From positions 124,001 to 188,000 of the forward strand of contig CAJHZI010000713.1 of NCBI GenBank assembly GCA_905160935.1: 64,000 nt of DNA, written 5' to 3'. Made by a program: the position numbers and the translations under genes. The notes beneath the pieces were generated by a model. The model made no database searches, was not told the origin of the DNA, and saw nothing but the letters and a program-made list of their open reading frames with translations. The number at the start of each line of letters is the position of its first letter. Within the stretch, counting starts at the first letter, position 1. This document shows, one piece after another, positions 12,504 to 26,800 of the stretch. The DNA comes from Enchytraeus crypticus. Taxonomy: Eukaryota > Annelida > Clitellata > Enchytraeida > Enchytraeidae.

Positions 12504-15500
12504 CTTGAGCTTGAATAATTTATATATATATATTTATTATTTTTTTCATGCGTAAACATGCAGGAATCATGCAAATTATGTGACATCACCAAGATCGGTG
12601 ATGGCGCGTTAAGGTTGTGAATGTTTCTAACGTGGACAAAGTGTGTTCTTGAAAGTTTTCATTTTAGTGGCTGACTCCGTATGGACCGACCTAAAGGTGT
12701 TTAGTTTTTACGGTTCGAGTCTAACCGTAGCTTTTAGTATGATCTATTTAAAGTTGCACTGTGGAAATTTGGCTTTCGTAAACTGAGTTATTAACATCTG
12801 TCAGGCTCAGCGTATTAGTTAGTGGGTCGAGTGGACCTGCCGCTCCGCAGAACACTAGAGACATCTACTAATAACTGTAGTTTCACAATCTCTTGATTGA
12901 TCGGTGTCATAAAGATATTGTCATTTCATATTATTAAAGGAATGACGCAATTTTGTCATTTCATGTTATTAAAGTAACGACACGATTTTGTTAACTCGTG
13001 TTATTGAACTAATGCCACAATTTATTAAAGAGTAACCTTTCTGTTGTAATCAATATAGACGTTGGTGGACGATGCTAACGCATGTCGTAGAAAGATGAAC
13101 AACGCAACAACTCTGATTGACGGTTTGTCTGGTGAAAGGTTGCGCTGGACTAACACTCTCAAAGGTGAATTTAATACCTTTTTGTGCAGATTAACATAGT
13201 TTACTTTAGGCCAGCTAGCAGAGTTATATTTCAATTGTATGATTCGTTGTGGCATCTTAAAGTATGAATTTTAAATATTTAATGACGCCATTCCATTCGG
13301 GCTATTAAAAGACTTATGTTTGTATATTCGTACTTGTTTAAAATAAGTGAAATCTATTTAATTAAAGCTTTAGGCTAGCCAGTGCATTACTAGCAGATGC
13401 AATATGGTATTACATTTTCACAGTAGTGCTTGATGTTTTCCTGGATGACAATAGCACTATAGCAAATTGTTGCTATGTTATGTAACGATACCGAGCTCTG
13501 AAATTAATAGAAAATATAGAACATCTGAATATCCATGGTATATCTGAAGGGATAGTAAATTTCACAGCAAGCTTTAACACAACTTATTTTAGACTAGACG
13601 TACTCAATTAATATGGAGCTTGTGTTCGGGGTATTAGATAATTTCTCAGACAGTCAGTTTACAACCTAAAAAGCTTATCTAATCCTACCCTCTTAAATTC
13701 AGGGTTTAATTATAAGATTAAATAGGTCAAATTTAACAAACAATAACTTTGAAGAACTTTAAAATCTCTGAAGAGGTAAGCAATCTTTAGTGATTTGAGA
13801 TGATACTCCATTTAACAGTCACTTTCTAGTTTTTGGTAATAAGTTTGTGTACGAATGTGCAGAATTGGATGTTACCTTGGATGACAGTAGACTCTAATTG
13901 AGTTGTTGCTGTTGCTTAGGCTGTTATTGTTGTCGCTATCGTTGCCTTAGTCGTTGTCGTGGTTATTGTTGTTGTTACTGTTGTTGTTGTTATTAGTATT
14001 GTTTTTGTAGTGCCGTTGTTATTGTTGTTGTTGTCTCTTTGTTGTTGTTACTGTTGTTGTTGTTAATAGTGTTTTTGTGGTTTTTATCGTGGTTATTGTT
14101 GTTGTTGTTGTTGCTACTGTTATTTTTTAGCTTCAGAAATTGTGCTTTTGTTGAATGTTAGGATTCGAAGCTCAGACTGGTCGTCTCGTTGGTGACGTCC
14201 TCCTCGCCACGGGATTTCTCTCATACGCCGGACCCTTCAATCAGGAGTTCCGCAACCTGATGCTGCGCAACTGGAGGAAAGAGATGACCAAGAAACACAT
14301 TCCTTTCTCTGATGTTAGTGCCGTGGATAATATTATAGTGCATTGTATTGTACCGGTTGATGGTCGAAATAGTAAGGCGCTTGTCTGGTAAGCAAAAGGT
14401 TAGAGATTTGAAACCCCACTGTACCGTTTCTGAAAGTATATTGGTGGAACGCGTTAACTATTGCTTTATTGCTATATAGCTCTAAATCTATGGCTTTATA
14501 TCCGTAGCTTTATAGCTACATAGTTTTATAGCTGCCGTTTTTCTTCAAATGAATTACAGCTACTAAACTCACGCATCAGAAGTACTAAACTATGCGTCTA
14601 CTTCTAGTGACAGTAATTATCATGTAATTGTTTGCATACACTTGAACATAACGTCAACATTAGTAATTATCATGCTCGTCTTATGCATGCAGGACTTGAA
14701 CATAACATCAACATTAGTAATTATCATGCTCGTCTTATGCATGCAGGACTTGAACATAACATCAACATTAGTAATTATCATGCTCGTCTTATGCATGCAG
14801 GACTTGAACATAACATCAACATTAGTAATTATCATGCTCGTCTTATGCATGCAGGACTTGAACATAACATCAACATTAGTAATTATCATGCTCGTCTTAT
14901 GCATGCAGGACTTGAACATAACATCAACATTAGTAATTATCATGCTCGTCTTATGCATGCAGGACTTGAACATAACATCAACATTAGTAATTATCATGCT
15001 CGTCTTATGCATGCAGGACTTGAACATAACATCAACATTAGTAATTATCATGCTCGTCTTATGCATGCAGGACTTGAACATTACATCAACATTAGTAATT
15101 ATCATGCTAATTTTATGTATGCAGGATCTGAACATAACATCAACATTTTTATTTATTGTCAGGACAGGATCTAAGTCTGAGTCATCACTTGTCAGACACG
15201 GACGTTAAACCCTATTCTGGCCTCAATTTACTCAGTACAGACTATAATAATGAGAACATAACAAACTCAGTGTTTATAAATTAAATAATAAAGTAGTATT
15301 TAATACAATAAAATACGAACACTAATTCATGAATTAGGGCATAATTAAACCTGAACCAACATCGATCAGAACTTAATAAATTACTTTAACCACAAAAATA
15401 GAAATCAATATATTTAGATCACCTTCAACACATAATCTTTTATTCAATACAACCTAGCTAAACTATAACTTAAAAGAACCACACTTAAAACAACCACTAT

Positions 15501-18500
15501 AACTAATTTATGAACTAGACGATTAGATTAGAACTAACCTATGCAGCTTGGTGCTATAGCGAATTAGAACTAAAACTAGCGTGCTAATCCTAAACTAACT
15601 ACTAATATAAAACCTTCTGTAATACTATAGGCTCCTAGGCCTTAAACGCACTGCCACACGGCTATAACTATCCCAATAGTATCCTGGTACTATAGACCAA
15701 AATATCTACGACTAGTATCCTGGTACTGTCGTCTATAACTCAACAATTGACTTGGAAAATTACCTCAAAACTAAACCTAACTATTCCGCACGCCATTAAA
15801 AAATCAAGTCCTCTAATATCGCTCACAACAAACCGCATCATCTTCTTTGCCGCTACGCCCGACAACAACAACAATACAGTAATTTAATATAGCATATTGA
15901 AAACACAAAGAAACTTATATATATAGAAGCACGAACCCTGACAATTATCATGCTAATTTTGTGTTTGCAGGACTTGAACATAACGTAAAAATTAGTAATT
16001 ATCATACTAATTTTTTGTATGCAGGATTTGAAAATAACGTCAACATTAGTAATCAGCATGCTAGTTTTATGTATACAGGACTTGAACATAACGTCGATGC
16101 TGGTGGACAATGCGACGGTGAGCGAGTGGAACCTGCAGGGGCTGCCCAGCGACGAGCTATCCATACAGAACGGGCTGATCGTGACCAAGGCTGCTCGGTA
16201 CCCACTGCTCATCGACCCTCAGGGGCAGGGCAAGATCTGGGTCAAAAACAAAGAGGCGGCTAATGAACCACAGGTTGGTGAGATTAATATTTTTTAATTC
16301 TTACAAATTCTATCAAACGTTTTGTATCATAGTATACTTTGCATAATATGTCCATCCCGTAAATGTTCTGTCAAGTGACGGATTCAAGGAACGTTTCAAA
16401 GTCTGCAGTTCTTCACGGAACTAAAAACTAAAGGACTGCAACATCCAGAAATTTGATGTATTTGACATTGACACATGCATTTTTGTATTGTCTTGATTGA
16501 GGAAAACATGATTTCTGATGTGATTTCCCGTTATCGGCTTTGACTTCCTTAGTTACCCCTATGATAAATGTAGTTTCATGACTTATTTATTCTACAATGA
16601 CTGGAACTATAGCACAAGATGATGATTTTGATCATATAACAATAAACTGCCTCCTAGTGGCTAGGCTATTTATCGAACAACTCCCTTCCCTCTCATTTCT
16701 TTTATTTTTTTCTGCCTGTCTCTCTCCTGCTCTCTTTCTCTCTCTCTCTCTGTCTCTTTCTCTCTCTTTGTATAGAGAATATGTGTATATTATTCGAAGT
16801 AATGTCTCAATTAACTCAGATTTAATTTCTTTAAGTCAACCGTTTTTACTAAACAAACAAATCCAGTGATCTAGTTGTTGTGCGTTTAACATCTAGTTAA
16901 GAAATACATGAATATTCTGAAAGATGATTCTAGCTATTAAATCTGCAATCAACAGCCCGATTTGAACTTATTGCAGCTTTTGTTCAGGATGTGTCTAGCA
17001 ATCGTATCGTTGAAAATGTAAATTCGTATACCCGCATACTCTCATATATGCCCCATTTTGCACGTCTTATGTAATCATATTATATCACTGTATTAATTTT
17101 CATTGTTTTTTTACATTTTTTATTCTTGTGATTTGTGCTCTATTAGATTACTAATTTAAACCACAAGTACTTCAGAACGCACCTCGAGGACGCTTTATCT
17201 CTGGGCCGACCTCTAATCATAGAAGACGTCGGAGAGGAACTTGACCCTGCCCTAGATAACGTCCTTGAGAAAAACTTCATTCGCTCGGGGAGTTCTTACA
17301 AGGTCAAGGTCGGAGACAAAGAGGTAGACGTTATGTCAACGTTTAGACTGTACATTACCACGAAGCTGGGTAACCCTGCCTACACCCCTGAGGTCAGCGC
17401 TAAGACGTCCATCATAGACTTCACGGTGACGATGCAAGGTCTGGAGGATCAACTGTTGGGTCTCGTCATTCTGACTGAGAAGAAGGTGAGCAAGGCTCGA
17501 TGCCATCATCAATCAATCAATAAATAAAAATTTAACGTCCGTTTCCTCGCCATAAGGCAATGTAAGGGACGTATCCTGCAGACTCTACACAAACAGGCGC
17601 CAAAGCATTCTCATGTTGTGAGCAAGACTAAATGTCATCATGACTTAGGTGAAGTGTCAGTGAAGTTATTATCATGTTGTGAGCAAGGCTCTATGTCATC
17701 ATGGCTTAGGTGAAGTGTCAGTGAAGTTATTATCATGTTGTCTTTTGAGTACAGATATCGGGACGGATGAGCTTGTAAATATTTTGCTGCTTGACATATA
17801 CGCTGATGCCTGAAACAAAAAAATAGTTTAAACTCATTTAATCTACTAATTTACTCCTATTCTTTAAGCCAGTTGATAGAATTATTTAAACCTGTTAATT
17901 AATTAAAAAATAATTATAAAACTTACTATTCTATTACAATTATTTATAATATATACTTCTCCTCAGCACACTTCTTTTGCAGATTGGTCGGGGTGAATTC
18001 ATCTGTAATGATGTGTGCTGCTGGGGACGTCCCTGACATCATCCCTGGATGAGGAAACTGACGTTAAACCTTTATTATTATTATTATTGTTATTATTATT
18101 ATAATATTTTTTTTAATTACCCCGGTGTAAAGAACCTGGGGTTTGATAAAAACGATTCAAGCAATACGTGCTGAATCGCCGCCCGGCTACTCGAGGTCAT
18201 CAATCGGCTTAAAAAAATTGTTGAAGCAGACTGCATTAAATCTTTGCAAAGTTATGGAAAAGATGTCTCTTGTTTATCGCCGGTTTGCTCTGCAATAAGA
18301 CTGCCTATGCCATTAATGACGTCAACTTCTTCGGGATTCATCGGGCCCATGGTTTCAATGGCCACCGGAACAACTTCATATCGTAAGGACAGATTACGGT
18401 ATTTATCCAACTTCCTAGAGGCGGCATGAACAGCTGCTCTACCGGCTGTTACTGAAGTCGTATTCAGGTAAGAGTTTGCCATGGTGTCAATGACCGTGAC

Positions 18501-20770
18501 GTCTCATACGGCACATTTACCGTTGCACCAGGGCACTAAAGTCATGCCGTCCGGACGCTTGCCGTCTGATCTGGACAACCCACTAGGTTCCTTAGACGAA
18601 GGGATGCCTGCTCTTGAAAGTGCTCGCCATATTAAGTCATTTAAATTGTGATGGCGAGATATTCTACCTGAGCTTCGTTTGCAGGAGAGGCCGTGGAGAC
18701 CAAAAGCGTCGACTTCATGATCGCAGGGGCATATGTGAGGCTCGCAAGTTTTCGCCCCTAAACGGAAACTAACGGCTACTCGAATCGCCTCATTGTCTAA
18801 AAAATTATTATTGTTATTATTATTATTATTAGTAGTAATATTATTATTATTATGAAATTATGTTTTCAATTTTATTCCGTTTGTTCATGGTTAATTCACC
18901 AGGAGCTGGAGGCAGAGAGAACCAAGCTTCTGGAGGAGGTGGCGGCAAACAAGAGGAAGATGCAGGAGTTAGAGGATAACTTGTTGTATCGCCTCTCATC
19001 GACAGAGGGCTCACTCGTAGAGGATGAGTCACTCATCGAGGTGCTACGCGTAACCAAGGTAACGGCCAGTGACGTAAGCGAGAAGTTGACCGTTGCCGCG
19101 GAAACCGAACTGAGAATCAACAGCGCTAGAGAGGAGTTCAGACCCGGTAACAACCATTTGTTAAATATCACATTTCATGGTGCCTAAGTTAATAGCGCGC
19201 TTGTGTGATAAGTAAGACGTCTTGATGTCCGAGATCCGCAAGACCACCAATTTCGGCCCACTTATGTTACTGAAACAGACGTTCAAATTTATTTAATTAT
19301 GTGACAAATATTTACGCATTGAGAAAAAAGCTTTAATATATTGTAGAGATTTTAACATTAATGCGAAATTATTGCAAATCAGTCTCGAATTTGTTCAATT
19401 CATAGGTGTATAATTGCTAAGTTGAGAATATACTGGTATCCATCTAACATTATATTTAAAATGCTTTATCATTAGAGACTTAATCACATTTCTAGATCTC
19501 GGAGACGACGTAACCCAATGTATATCTCGTTATGACACTGTATCTATTTCCGGCTTGATTTTGTCTCAATAGTGCTCGATGTTGTCATTGATGAATGTCT
19601 TTGAATGTTGTTGTATATGGACCTCTATCCCCGTTGAAATGCGCAACTTAAAGTCATATGTCTCATTTAAATGATATTACAAAAGTTTTCTTACAGATTC
19701 ATAACAGTGTCACCTGTCCGCTCTTGGCAGAATAGTTTGCCATTTTGCTTGCTCTGTTTGATAACTTCATTTTTCTTAAGTTCATATTTGCTAATTTTAT
19801 TAATTTTACTAGTATTTTGGCTATTTGTATGTTATGCAATTTTGCTGTTATACTAAGTCTTGCTATTTTGAAAGTCTGTAGACATATAGTTTTAAACTAC
19901 CAATAACATTACTCGGACGTATTTCCTGTGGTGGTCAGCTAGATAGAGCACCTTATGCCCTCTCTGATGGCCACAGAATTCAATGAATAAGATGTTTGAT
20001 TTTAACTGGAATGATTGGTGAGATTTAAATGTCTGATGCATGTATTTATTTTTTCATTTATATGATGTTTGCATGATATGTCTGTGTACTGTGATTTCTC
20101 TGATATTTTTTACTTTTGTTCTAATAAATTCTTCTTCTTTGATGACTGTAACAATCTAGTTGTTGTTATTATTATTATTATCTAAACTAAATTGCTACTA
20201 AATTGCCTAATCCCGACCCTAGTTAAATTGGGATTCCAGAGTAGATAAAGATGACGATGAAGTAACTTTGAAGTTATATTTGATTTTAGATTAAGTAGTT
20301 AAATTTTGTTATTTCTTGAAATGTATATCAATAGTGATTATATTTATTTAAACCTTGTAATCTGATACTATTTGTTTTTATTGTTACAGTGGCCACTAGA
20401 GGATCGGTGTTGTACTTCCTGATAGTAGAGATGAGCATGGTGAACGTGATGTACCAGACGTCTCTGCGTCAGTTTCTACAGCTCTTTGACAAGGCCATGG
20501 CAAGATCTACCAAGTCTCCCATACCAGCACGCCGCATCGTCAACATCATAGACTACCTGACGTACAGTACGTTCGTCTACACCACCAGAGGTCTCTACGA
20601 GAAAGACAAGTTCATCTTCACCATTCTGATGACCCTCAAGATACAGCTGCAGGCCAGAGCACTCAGGCAGGAGGAGTTCCAGTGCTTCATCAAAGGTTGG
20701 GTACTTTCCTTTTTTTTTTCTCTCTCTCTCTCTCTCTCTGTCTATCTGTCTGCCCGTCTGTCTTTCTCTC

Positions 20771-20827
<57 letters not shown>

Positions 20828-23800
20828 TTCTCTAGCGTTCTGCCGAAGGACAGGTCCAAATGACTCTACTACTATACTTTCATATATACTTGCCTTTTCC
20901 AATATCCGTCTAGTAGACTTATCCAACCGGCCACACCCACTAGTGGAATTTACTACACCACTGCTAGAGTTACACCCCCAACTATACGTGCCGCGCTCGA
21001 CAACAACACAATTTGGGAATTTGGGTGCTACTGTTGTCAATGACAACAGTAAGCTCTACGGAACCAAATCCAATCCTAGAGCAGAGCGTGGTGTCAATAA
21101 CGGTGCTATCCAAAATCCGGGAAATCAGTCTAAGGAAGGGTACTAGTGGAATGAATGTTTACGTGTTGGTCTCAGTTTATGTACATTGGGGGTGGGTGGG
21201 AAAGATCAGAGGAAAGCTTTTAACCGTCTATGAAACTGTTAGTAATGATGGAAAGGCTCATCAGGAATAGATGAGTGTGTGTACAACGTGGAAAGAAGAG
21301 AATTACAGATCTGTGGAGCATTATATTGGAAGGAGCGATTGGACAGCATGCTACGAGAGGGAATGCTCGGTCTACCTACAGCAGTTAACTTGGGAACCTA
21401 GTTGATGACCGCACGAGGAAGACCGCTTAACTTGTAATAAGTGGGACGTATAGTCTTTACCAGATGTTATGATTGACTTGTATGTCAGAGAAACTGTTGT
21501 AGATAATGAACTACCTGACTTGAGTCAGAGCAAGGACTTGAAGACTGGAGTCACATAAGAGCTACGAAAGACTGCCCGTGCAGTGGAATAATTCTGAATG
21601 AACCTGCCAATCCCGCAGCTAGGAAGATTCGAAAGCAGGGGGTTGCAGCAGTCATTCAATGACTACTTGAGGAATGACTGGTTACAGCAGTCATTCAATG
21701 ACTACTTGAATAATGACTGGTTGCAGCAGTCATTCAATGACTACTTGAGGAATGACTGGTTACAGCAGTCATTCAATGACTACTTGAATAATGACTGGTT
21801 GCGGTAGTCAAGAGCGTTCATTAATAAACTAACCCACACGGCCACGCCTTCTTCTAGGGTAGACATTAGAACAATGACAAAAATCGTATTGTTTATTTTC
21901 TAAATGTCATCTAATCTAACCCTAATTCCATCAATATAGCCCTAATTCCATTCAAATTAAACCCTAACCCTAACCCTAACCCTAAACAGCAAACATACAT
22001 GTATATCTAATCCTTAAGTAAACTTAATTTAATAACTTCCAGGAGCGGATCCAGGAATTTTTAAGGGGGGCCGAAATTTGTTTGAGAGTGTACACATTTT
22101 TTGCGTGCGCCCGGTCCCGCCTTCTTCGGAACATGTGACACAACCAGAAAAAATGCTGTGGGGGCGCGTTCATTTTTTTTTCACTACTGCGCTCGGCTCA
22201 TAGAGTGAGTGTATCCCCGTATCTTACCATCCCCCCACTCATACCCGTACTAAAGAGAGGAAAACCTAAAATGCCAAAAATCCTACATTTATTTTTGAAA
22301 AGAAGGTTAATTTTTTATCTCTTAAGAAACTCAGCGGAACTGACGAATTGCTAAAGTGATCTAATTTTGGCGGTAGTACCTGAAGTAATATCTCATGTCA
22401 TTGCAAGTCTTATGTAATTGTATTATATCAATGTATTTATTTTCATTGTTTTAAAAAAATTTCTTAGTCGTGTGATTGATGCTCTTTTCGATTACTAAAA
22501 GAGCATAAATAATACAAGGGGCGTGTGAGTACCTCCCAGCCAAGTCTGTTTGCACCACTGCTCCGGGACAGAGTTCACATTTTTCTTACACCCTTTTTTC
22601 CCCTTGTACAGTAGTTAAAGTGAAAATTGAGAGCTAGTGAAACGATCAAGCCTTTTCTGGCCCCCTTCCGTTATATAGGGCTCCTAGGATACTGAAAATG
22701 GGCCCCTAATCCCGTAGTTGAAAAATGTTAATCTAGTGGAACTGAGTTCCCTCTTGTACCCCGCCCCAATCTCTGCCTTTACAAATATATTGACACATGG
22801 AAATTGCCTTAGATACAATAAAAATATATTTTACTTTTTTTTTATCGCTGGGCCTAAGGAGAGGGCCCGGGCCCCCCTCCCCCTGGACCCGCCACTGATA
22901 ACTTCCACACACCAAGTTAAATAAACAAAACGATTTTTGTTATTGATCTAGTGCCGACCTTCTTCTAGACTTTATAGCTTTACTTAGCACAACTTTACGA
23001 AACAATTCTACTCTCAACAGGTGGCGCAGCGCTGGACTTGAACGCCGTTGAGCCAAAACCAAAGAAATGGATCTCCGACATGACGTGGCTGAATCTCGTT
23101 GAGCTGAGCAAGCTGGGCCACTTCTCTCAGATCCTAGCCCAAGTGGCGCAGAATGATAAAGTGAGTAGATGTGGCATTAGTACTAATACTAGTTATAGAA
23201 CTAGTGCAAGTGCTATAATTACTTAACTAGTACTAGTTATAGTACTAGTTCTGTTTAATTTGTACTAGTACTAGTACTAGTGCAGTACAAGTATACAATT
23301 ATTATTATTATTATTATTAGTATAATAATAATAATTATTATTATAGCATACAATATGTTATAGTATATTATATTATATATTATATAGTGTATATATATAT
23401 TATTATTATTTATTAATTTATTATTATTATTATTATTATTATTAGTATAATAATAATTATTATTATAGCATACAATATGTTATAGTATATATAGTATATA
23501 TTATATAGTATAGTATATTATATTATATTAAGTATATTATAGTATACTAGTATACAATTATTATTATTATTAGTAGTAGTATAATAATAATTAGTAATTA
23601 TTATTATTAGTATAGTACTAGTGCTAGTGCTAGTACTAATTCTCTTTAAGTTGCATTTGATTTTCTGATAACCATCTTTATGTTAATATATTATTATTGA
23701 ATCGCTTGTTTAGTTCCTCAAATTGTCTCTGGCTACGTATTCGCTGTTTGATAAGCTCGGCAGTAGCATTCTTACATAGAAATTTAGAGCTAGAAATTTA

Positions 23801-26800
23801 AAATTAACCTGTGAACTTGTTAATTATCCATTTAGCTTCTAGAAAATAAAATACGTTTAATTTATACAAATGGCATGATGGATAATTAAAAGCTTAAAAT
23901 TAATAATATTTTCATTAATTGTGTGTCTTTATATTAATTCGGAAAACACCCATATTTTTAAAGCTCATACATAGGCCTATATTAAAGATATACGCTCAAA
24001 TATTTATTAATCGCCGTTTCATTTTGATCCGTTAATTTATTCAACGTGTCGCCTTGTCCATATCCGTGTTCAGGAAAAACAATTTAAATAGACTGACACA
24101 TTCGTGCAGGTACTTCTTAACTATCGATTTATCTATTTATTTATTTATTTATTTTTTTATTCATTAAGTCGATGATAATCACATAAATCATTGAAAACAT
24201 CAAATAAAGTAAATAAAACTACTACTTCAAATGAGAAATTTAGAAGAGATTGAGAGTACGGAAAATACAGGCCATGGAGGCACTTATATATTCCGGACAT
24301 ATACAGCAGATTGTTTAAATCAAGAAATAATTTTAAAGAGCTTAATTGATTTAATTGAAGTGACTTATTCACTATTCCCTTTCAATTAATTTTTATATAG
24401 ATGATTTAATTCAACTATAAAATTCAAAGTAATTAAAGATTATATAAAATTATTAAATATCGATTGTGCTATCATGATGAAAATTGTTGGATTAGGTGGA
24501 TCGAATGTAGGTCAGATTGATTAAAAGTCCAGTAGAGTAGTAGAACGTAGAAAGGTATGATGTGATATGATATGATATTGTCTGTAGTCCTGGAAGGAAT
24601 GGTGGGACTCGGACGCTCCGGAGGAATCTTCCATTCCAGACGGATACAATTCATTGAGCACATTCCACAGACTGCTGTTGATCAGAAGCTGGTGCGCTGA
24701 TAGGATTCTGCCAATGGCTAAGATCTATGTGGCTGAAATAATGGGAAAAGAGGTATACTGATGGTCCTATTCATTGTAAATAAGATATTTACACGATTAA
24801 TAATTGCCCTTGTTGTGTTCGAGCCACTGCAGAAGAGACCAACCGTAAACAACTCATGCCCTAAGAAGGCGATTGAGCAAGGAACGGAGGAATGCATTAA
24901 GAAACCACATCGGAAGCCATATTTTCTCAAGATAACATCTGCATATAATTTCATAAAAGATTAACCTTTGTGATTGGATCAACGCTGATCAATGGTGTGC
25001 TCATACTGTTTGTCAGACTGAGTTTTAATATGTATCTTGAACCAGCCACCTTGCAGAACACGCGAGGGAGACTATCAATAATATTTATTATTGTTTTAAT
25101 ATTTATTCTTCTTCTACCAAATATTTAATTAAAATGATAGTTTACATTTTATGTGGGTTTTGGATTCGACCCTCAGTTACTCAGTCTCGATCAAGTGGAT
25201 AGATCTAAAAAGGGAGAAATGGGAATGAAAAATGAAGATTTTCGTGAATTCATCTCCTACCTTTCGTTGAAAGAATTACTAAAACATTTGCAGTAGGTAC
25301 AGAGGACTAAAAATGTTAATAAAGTCGTATAGATAATAATCCTGAAATCTATTTATTTTACTTACATTTGCATAGGTTTGGACTCTAGGCAATGAATTCA
25401 AACATTTTGTTATAGTTATTTCAGAGTGGCTATGCCACTCTATATATCTTAGAATTTACTCTTTAAGAAAAAGATAGATAGCTTGTGTCTAAATATCCTT
25501 GCTCTCAATGATTGATCCAACCTAGGTTCATGGCGTTTGTTTTGAACACTAGAGTTTAATTCTAAATGTAGCAATACATTTTTGCTTTTATCTAATTATT
25601 ATAACATTTACATACAACGTGCATAATATGTGCAATCGGACATACGTAAGGTCATAAAGTTTGTCATGAAACTTTCGTTCATTTTCCGCTTAATTATAGC
25701 CTATGAGATACTTCTAATATTTGAAAAGGTAAGCATTCTAGATATTAATTGACGACCCAGTGTTTATAGGTATAATTCAAAAGTAGAAATGTACTAATTT
25801 AATTTCATATGTAGTACAGTGTAAGTTTACTTTTAATGTTATGAAATTTGAGCCATTAAATTGTTGTTTTGTTTTCAGTACGCAGAGGGCGTGGTGTTGG
25901 ACATGGAGTCTATGTGGCTGGAAAGTACCAACCGCACCCCACTGATCTGCTTCCTCTCCATGGGATCAGATCCCACTGAGAACATTGAGAGATTCGCCAA
26001 GGCCAAGGCAATAAGTAAGATTTGTATGACAATAAGTTTTGTATGGCAATAAATAAGTTTTTATAAGAATAAGTTGTCCAAGACTATAAGTAGGTTTTGT
26101 GCGCGAATAAGTTCTGCAAGGGAATGAGCTAGCTGTGCGTTGGATGAGGATGATGTTGGATTGCAAAGCATTTCGGATGATTTTGATGACAGACATTGCG
26201 CTATTTCATTTAAGATTAATATCAAAATACACAGACGATGAGAGTGTCAAGGTTATACAGGGATGTAAATTGAAAAATATATAGAATAATATTGAATAAT
26301 ACAAGATTAAAACAGTATGAAGCTGCAAATATCGTGGGCACGCTATTTCGAATGACGTAAAGTGTGAAATAGAATTAAATAAAGAATTTCAGAGACAAAT
26401 GAAAGTTTAGGTAAGAGAAAAGTACTCCTAACAGAAGGTATTGGAAGAAATGCGAAGAATTTCTAGGAAATGTTTCGCATTTCTGTATGGATATGATACG
26501 TGGACGTTAAGGAAAGAAGATATCAGAATACTAAAAGCATAGGACATGTGGTTAGGGAGAAATATGGAAAAGATAAGTTTGACTCACAAAATTAATTGAC
26601 TTTAGAGATCTTAACGTAGGTTAATTTTATCTTGGTAAATCATTTTTATACGTTATTTTAAGATTTTGCCAATTCATATTATAATTTTATCTGTAAATTT
26701 CCTTTCCGTACCTGTTACATAGTTTATGTTATGTGTTTCATTGTTACAATCTGCGGTTTGTTAGATTGATGATGGAAATAATAATAATAATAATAATAGA

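Noticed and set aside
14620..15208. Four long repetitive open frames on both strands (171-188 codons)
   Set aside because: They result from a 54-bp unit (a multiple of three) without stops in several frames. The repeat itself copies a splice junction and is not a separate gene.
20476..21046. Arginine/glutamate- and serine/leucine-rich open frames
   Set aside because: Antisense or frame shadows of exon 17 and the (ct)n microsatellite.
21598..21807. 69-codon repetitive ORF (LQQSFNDYL units)
   Set aside because: Produced by the 39-bp tandem repeat inside a dynein intron, with no sign of expression.
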